Origin: Flavobacteriaceae bacterium
Lineage (GTDB): Bacteria; Bacteroidota; Bacteroidia; Flavobacteriales; Flavobacteriaceae
Direction of reading: 5' to 3'
DNA: 64,000 nucleotides
Assembly (NCBI GenBank): GCA_002862755.1
Contig: PKDY01000046.1
Span: forward strand, 62,001-126,000
Position numbers and translations under genes: made by a program. The notes beneath the pieces are model-generated. The model did not search any database. It was not told where the DNA came from and was given only the letters and a program-made list of their open reading frames with translations. Below, piece after piece: positions 61,378 to 64,000 of the stretch. Positions within the stretch are counted from its first letter, which is position 1. Every line of letters begins with the position of its first letter.

Positions 61378-61385
61378 TATTTTTG
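61378..61385 (+). promoter_or_regulatory. -7 box of rsmG
   Basis: TATTTTTG matches TAnnTTTG and lies 15 nt before the Met at 61401, inside the longer track ORF. It therefore supports the shorter start. Confidence 0.55.
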
Positions 61386-61400
61386 CAACAAAAAAAAGCA

Positions 61401-62030
61401 ATGGAGTTAATTTTAAAATATTTCCCTAATCTTACCGAGCATCAAATGAAGCAATTTGAGATGCTAAAAGAGTTGTATGAAGATTGGAATGCCAAAATAA
61501 ATGTAATTTCAAGAAAAGATATTGAGGAGTTGTATGTAAGGCATGTGTTGCATTCTTTAGGGATAACTAAAATTTTAGAATTTAAAAAAGGAAGCAAAAT
61601 TATGGATGTAGGAACAGGAGGTGGTTTCCCTGGAATTCCTTTGGCAATTATGTATCCGGAAGTTGAATTTTATCTTATTGATGTAATTGCAAAGAAAATA
61701 AAAGTCGTTCAAGAAGTAGCAAAAGCTTTAGAATTGAAAAATGTGATTGCAGAACAAAAAAGAGCCGAATTGGTGAAATGGAATTTTGATTTTATTGTAA
61801 GTCGTGCCGTTACCAATATGCCTGATTTTGTAAAATGGGTTGCCGATAGAACGGTGAAAGATTCAAAACACGAATTAAAAAATGGAATATTGTATTTAAA
61901 AGGTGGTGATTTAACAGAAGAATTGGCAGCTTTTCCCAATGCGGTACAATATAATTTATCTGATTTTTTTGAAGAAGATTTTTTTGAAACTAAAAAAGTA
62001 GTCTATTTGCCTTTAAAACATAAGAAATAA
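61401..62030 (+). CDS. rsmG: 16S rRNA (guanine-527-N7)-methyltransferase
   Basis: RsmG methylates G527 of 16S rRNA. The protein is 209 aa from Met 61401 (MELILKYFPNLTEHQ). It has NAKINVISRKDIEELYVRH (in part), the SAM-binding motif IMDVGTGGGFPGIPLAI and FDFIVSRAVTNMPDF. The track start 36 nt upstream includes the -7 box and nonconserved residues, so it is rejected. A strong terminator follows. Confidence 0.95.
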   Translation: MELILKYFPNLTEHQMKQFEMLKELYEDWNAKINVISRKDIEELYVRHVLHSLGITKILEFKKGSKIMDVGTGGGFPGIPLAIMYPEVEFYLIDVIAKKIKVVQEVAKALELKNVIAEQKRAELVKWNFDFIVSRAVTNMPDFVKWVADRTVKDSKHELKNGILYLKGGDLTEELAAFPNAVQYNLSDFFEEDFFETKKVVYLPLKHKK

Positions 62031-62042
62031 GATATTTTAAAT

Positions 62043-62080
62043 ACAAAAAACGCTATCGTATAAGATAGCGTTTTTTTATA
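62043..62080. terminator. Bidirectional terminator between rsmG and pruA
   Basis: The stem AAAAACGCTATC / GATAGCGTTTTT with loop GTATAA is symmetrical and lies between converging genes. Confidence 0.85.
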
Positions 62081-62092
62081 TAAATAGTTCTT

Positions 62093-63721
62093 TTAATTTC
62101 CTAAGAAAGGATATCTGTAATCTTCTGGAGTAACAAAGGTTTCTTTAATTGTTCTTGGAGAAACCCAACGTAATAAGTTTAACACAGAGCCTGCTTTGTC
62201 ATTTGTTCCAGAAGCTCTAGCGCCTCCAAAAGGTTGACAACCTACAACAGCACCAGTTGGTTTGTCGTTGATATAGAAGTTTCCTGCGCAATTTTGTAAT
62301 GCTACAGTCGCTTCTTCAATAGCAAATCTATCTGTACTAAACACGGCTCCAGTTAAAGCGTATTCAGAAGTTTCATCCACTAATTTTAGAGTTTCTGACC
62401 ATTTTGCATCTTCGTATACATAAATAGTAACTACAGGACCAAATAATTCAGTCTCCATAGTAGTATATTTTGGATTGGTAGTCAAAATAACCGTTGGTTC
62501 AATAAAATATCCTTTTGATTTGTCATAGTTACCACCAAAAATTACTTCTGCATCAGTATCTTTTTTAGCTTGATCAATGTAAGAGGTTAATTTGTCGAAA
62601 GAACCTTCGTGAATTACTGCGGTTATAAAATTTGACATATCTTCTGGAGAACCCATTTTCATTGATTTTAAATCTGTTTCCAATTGATTCTTTACAGCTG
62701 GCCACAAACTTTGTGGAATATAAACTCTAGAAGCGGCACTACATTTTTGACCTTGAAACTCAAAAGCGCCTCTTGTAATACCTGTAGTAACTTGTTTCGC
62801 ATTCGCAGATGGGTGGGCAATGATGAAATCTTTACCACCAGTTTCACCTACGATTCTAGGATAGGTTTTGTAGGTGGTAATGTTGTTCCCAATTTTAGCC
62901 CAAATATCTTTAAATACGTGGGTAGAACCCGTGAAATGAATACCTGCAAAATCTGGACTTGCTAAAATAGTATCTGTAATCATAATCGCATCACCAAAGA
63001 CAACATTGATTACACCATTTGGTAATCCAGCTTCTTTGAAAACATCTATAATTACTTTAGCAGAAAATACTTGGCTATCACTTGGTTTCCAAACGACTAC
63101 ATTCCCCATCATAGCAGCACTAGCGGGTAAGTTGGCAGCAATAGCTGTAAAGTTAAAAGGAGTAATGGCATAGATAAAACCTTCTAAGGGTCTGTGTTCT
63201 AGTCTATTCCAAGTTGAAGAATCAGAATTAGGTTGTTCCTTGTAGATTTGTGTCATGTATTCCACATTGAAACGTAGGAAATCGATTAATTCACATGCTG
63301 CATCAATTTCTGCTTGATGAATCGTTTTTGATTGTGCAATCATCGTTGCAGCATTAATTTTTGCACGGTAAGGTCCAGCAATTAATTCGGCAGCTTTTAA
63401 AAAGATGGCTGCTCTATTTTCCCATGACATGGCTGCCCATTTTTTTCTAGTTTCAAGAGCATTGTCTATAGCTTGTGTAATATGTGTTTTTTCTGCTAAA
63501 TGGTAAGTTCCTACAATATGTTGGTGGTCATGAGGAGCCGACATGTTACGGGTATTGCCTGTTTTTATTTCTTGATTACCAATGTATAACGGAACTTCAA
63601 TTTTGGAATTCCACATTTCTTTGTAAGCATTTGCAACTGCTTCTCTTTCTTTTGAGCCTACTGCATATGCTTTAACAGGTTCATTTACTGCTTTTGGAAC
63701 GTTAAAAAATCCTTTTAACAT
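62093..63721 (-). CDS. pruA: L-glutamate gamma-semialdehyde dehydrogenase (P5C dehydrogenase)
   Basis: PruA oxidises glutamate semialdehyde, from proline breakdown, to glutamate with NAD. This 542 aa aldehyde dehydrogenase has the catalytic Glu in GETGGKDF, the catalytic Cys in FEFQGQKCSAASRVY, FTGSTHVFK in the cofactor region and the C-terminal CQPFGGARASGTNDKAG (in part). It is the stand-alone dehydrogenase; the proline dehydrogenase domain is absent and no putA-like gene lies in the window. The start MLKGFFNVPKAVNEP is typical of the family. Confidence 0.95.
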   Translation of the reverse strand: MLKGFFNVPKAVNEPVKAYAVGSKEREAVANAYKEMWNSKIEVPLYIGNQEIKTGNTRNMSAPHDHQHIVGTYHLAEKTHITQAIDNALETRKKWAAMSWENRAAIFLKAAELIAGPYRAKINAATMIAQSKTIHQAEIDAACELIDFLRFNVEYMTQIYKEQPNSDSSTWNRLEHRPLEGFIYAITPFNFTAIAANLPASAAMMGNVVVWKPSDSQVFSAKVIIDVFKEAGLPNGVINVVFGDAIMITDTILASPDFAGIHFTGSTHVFKDIWAKIGNNITTYKTYPRIVGETGGKDFIIAHPSANAKQVTTGITRGAFEFQGQKCSAASRVYIPQSLWPAVKNQLETDLKSMKMGSPEDMSNFITAVIHEGSFDKLTSYIDQAKKDTDAEVIFGGNYDKSKGYFIEPTVILTTNPKYTTMETELFGPVVTIYVYEDAKWSETLKLVDETSEYALTGAVFSTDRFAIEEATVALQNCAGNFYINDKPTGAVVGCQPFGGARASGTNDKAGSVLNLLRWVSPRTIKETFVTPEDYRYPFLGN

Positions 63722-63821
63722 AAGATATTATTTTAATGAATTAGTATATGTTGATGGGCAAATTTAAGAAAAAAATAATGGATAGTAGGCAACAATTGTT
63801 GCAGAAAAAAGAGCGCTAAAA

Positions 63822-64000
63822 TTAATTTAAGGCAAAAGGAGCACTAAACTTAAAAGTAGGAATGATTACTCTAAAACTTTTTGTAGTTGTAAAGTTAATC
63901 ATGTTGTAAAATCCTTTCATGGCTCCAATTGGAGAGGATAACAAACACCCAGAAGTATATGTGTGTGTTTCGCCTGGTTTTAAAACTGGTTTTTTTCCAA
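63822..64000 (-). CDS. apaG: ApaG (Co2+/Mg2+ efflux-associated) protein, partial
   Basis: This is a gene fragment at the window edge with no track entry; I translated it by hand. The 59 readable codons end in FKFSAPFALN and contain PVLKPGETHTYTSGCLLSSP (in part) and IGAMKGFYNM, the typical ApaG pattern of G-E-x-x-x-Y-T-S-G-C-x-L-x-x-P-x-G-x-M-x-G-x-Y. ApaG is a small fibronectin III-like protein of unclear function linked to cobalt resistance. The N-terminal half lies beyond 64000. Confidence 0.88.
   Translation of the reverse strand, partial: GKKPVLKPGETHTYTSGCLLSSPIGAMKGFYNMINFTTTKSFRVIIPTFKFSAPFALN

Noticed and set aside
1-64000. CRISPR array or prophage
   Set aside because: No regularly spaced repeats, cas genes, integrase or phage structural genes were found.

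Overview
The window looks like a chromosomal segment of a member of the Flavobacteriaceae, close to Flavobacterium. The DNA is strongly A+T-rich. Several promoters match the Bacteroidota form (TTG, 19 nt, TAnnTTTG). Ribosome binding sites are weak. The gene content is typical of the family: GLPGLI proteins, a TonB-type barrel with a carboxypeptidase-like regulatory domain, an OmpA protein with PD40 repeats, an S46 dipeptidyl-peptidase, a HPPK-deoxynucleoside kinase fusion and many small lipoproteins. No rRNA, CRISPR array, prophage or intact insertion sequence was seen.

Layout. 0-3.4 kb: tig-clpP-clpX protein quality control. 3.4-15 kb: envelope and housekeeping genes (OmpA/PD40 lipid-facing protein, small lipoprotein, GH3 family protein, DUF2797, AsmA-like protein, queuosine precursor transporter, SppA, folK-dNK fusion). 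15-24 kb: an accessory RiPP locus on the minus strand, with a membrane TPR-AraC regulator, a double-glycine leader precursor peptide, an S8 protease lipoprotein, a secreted prolyl oligopeptidase and a split class I lanthipeptide dehydratase. No LanC cyclase and no peptide exporter are present. 24.4-28.4 kb: a divergent plus-strand module of two paralogous small secreted two-cysteine proteins, a GLPGLI protein and an outer-membrane barrel. Near-identical ~45 bp direct repeats flank this module, and a related box lies in front of the precursor gene.

28.6-33 kb: TrmH-type methyltransferase, mutS, tRNA-Gly(GCC), tRNA-Leu(UAA) and a GIY-YIG nuclease gene. After the nuclease comes a second copy of the tRNA-Leu 3' end and terminator, interrupted by three 16 bp palindromes. 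33-48 kb: HTTM protein with partner, DUF1508, small lipoproteins, S46 peptidase, WaaA, a sugar aminotransferase and GalE, a GDPD lipoprotein, M23 peptidase, the HipA-like/DUF3037 pair and FabD. 48.8-51.7 kb: a redox/electrophile-stress-like cluster (pirin, GNAT, OsmC, YjdI, FMN reductase, YceI). Its two promoters share the same 16 bp palindrome at the same distance from the -7 box. 51.8-64 kb: MscS, OMPLA, a purT-DUF6370-Crp/Fnr operon, an ECF sigma factor with a membrane partner, a class C beta-lactamase-like hydrolase, aspartate aminotransferase, fatty acid desaturase, rsmG, pruA and a partial apaG.

The parts most worth following up are the LanC-less split-LanB locus with its two proteases and shared operator, the small two-cysteine protein/GLPGLI/barrel module next to it, the palindrome-studded tRNA-tail copy beside the GIY-YIG gene, and the duplicated operator of the pirin/YceI cluster.
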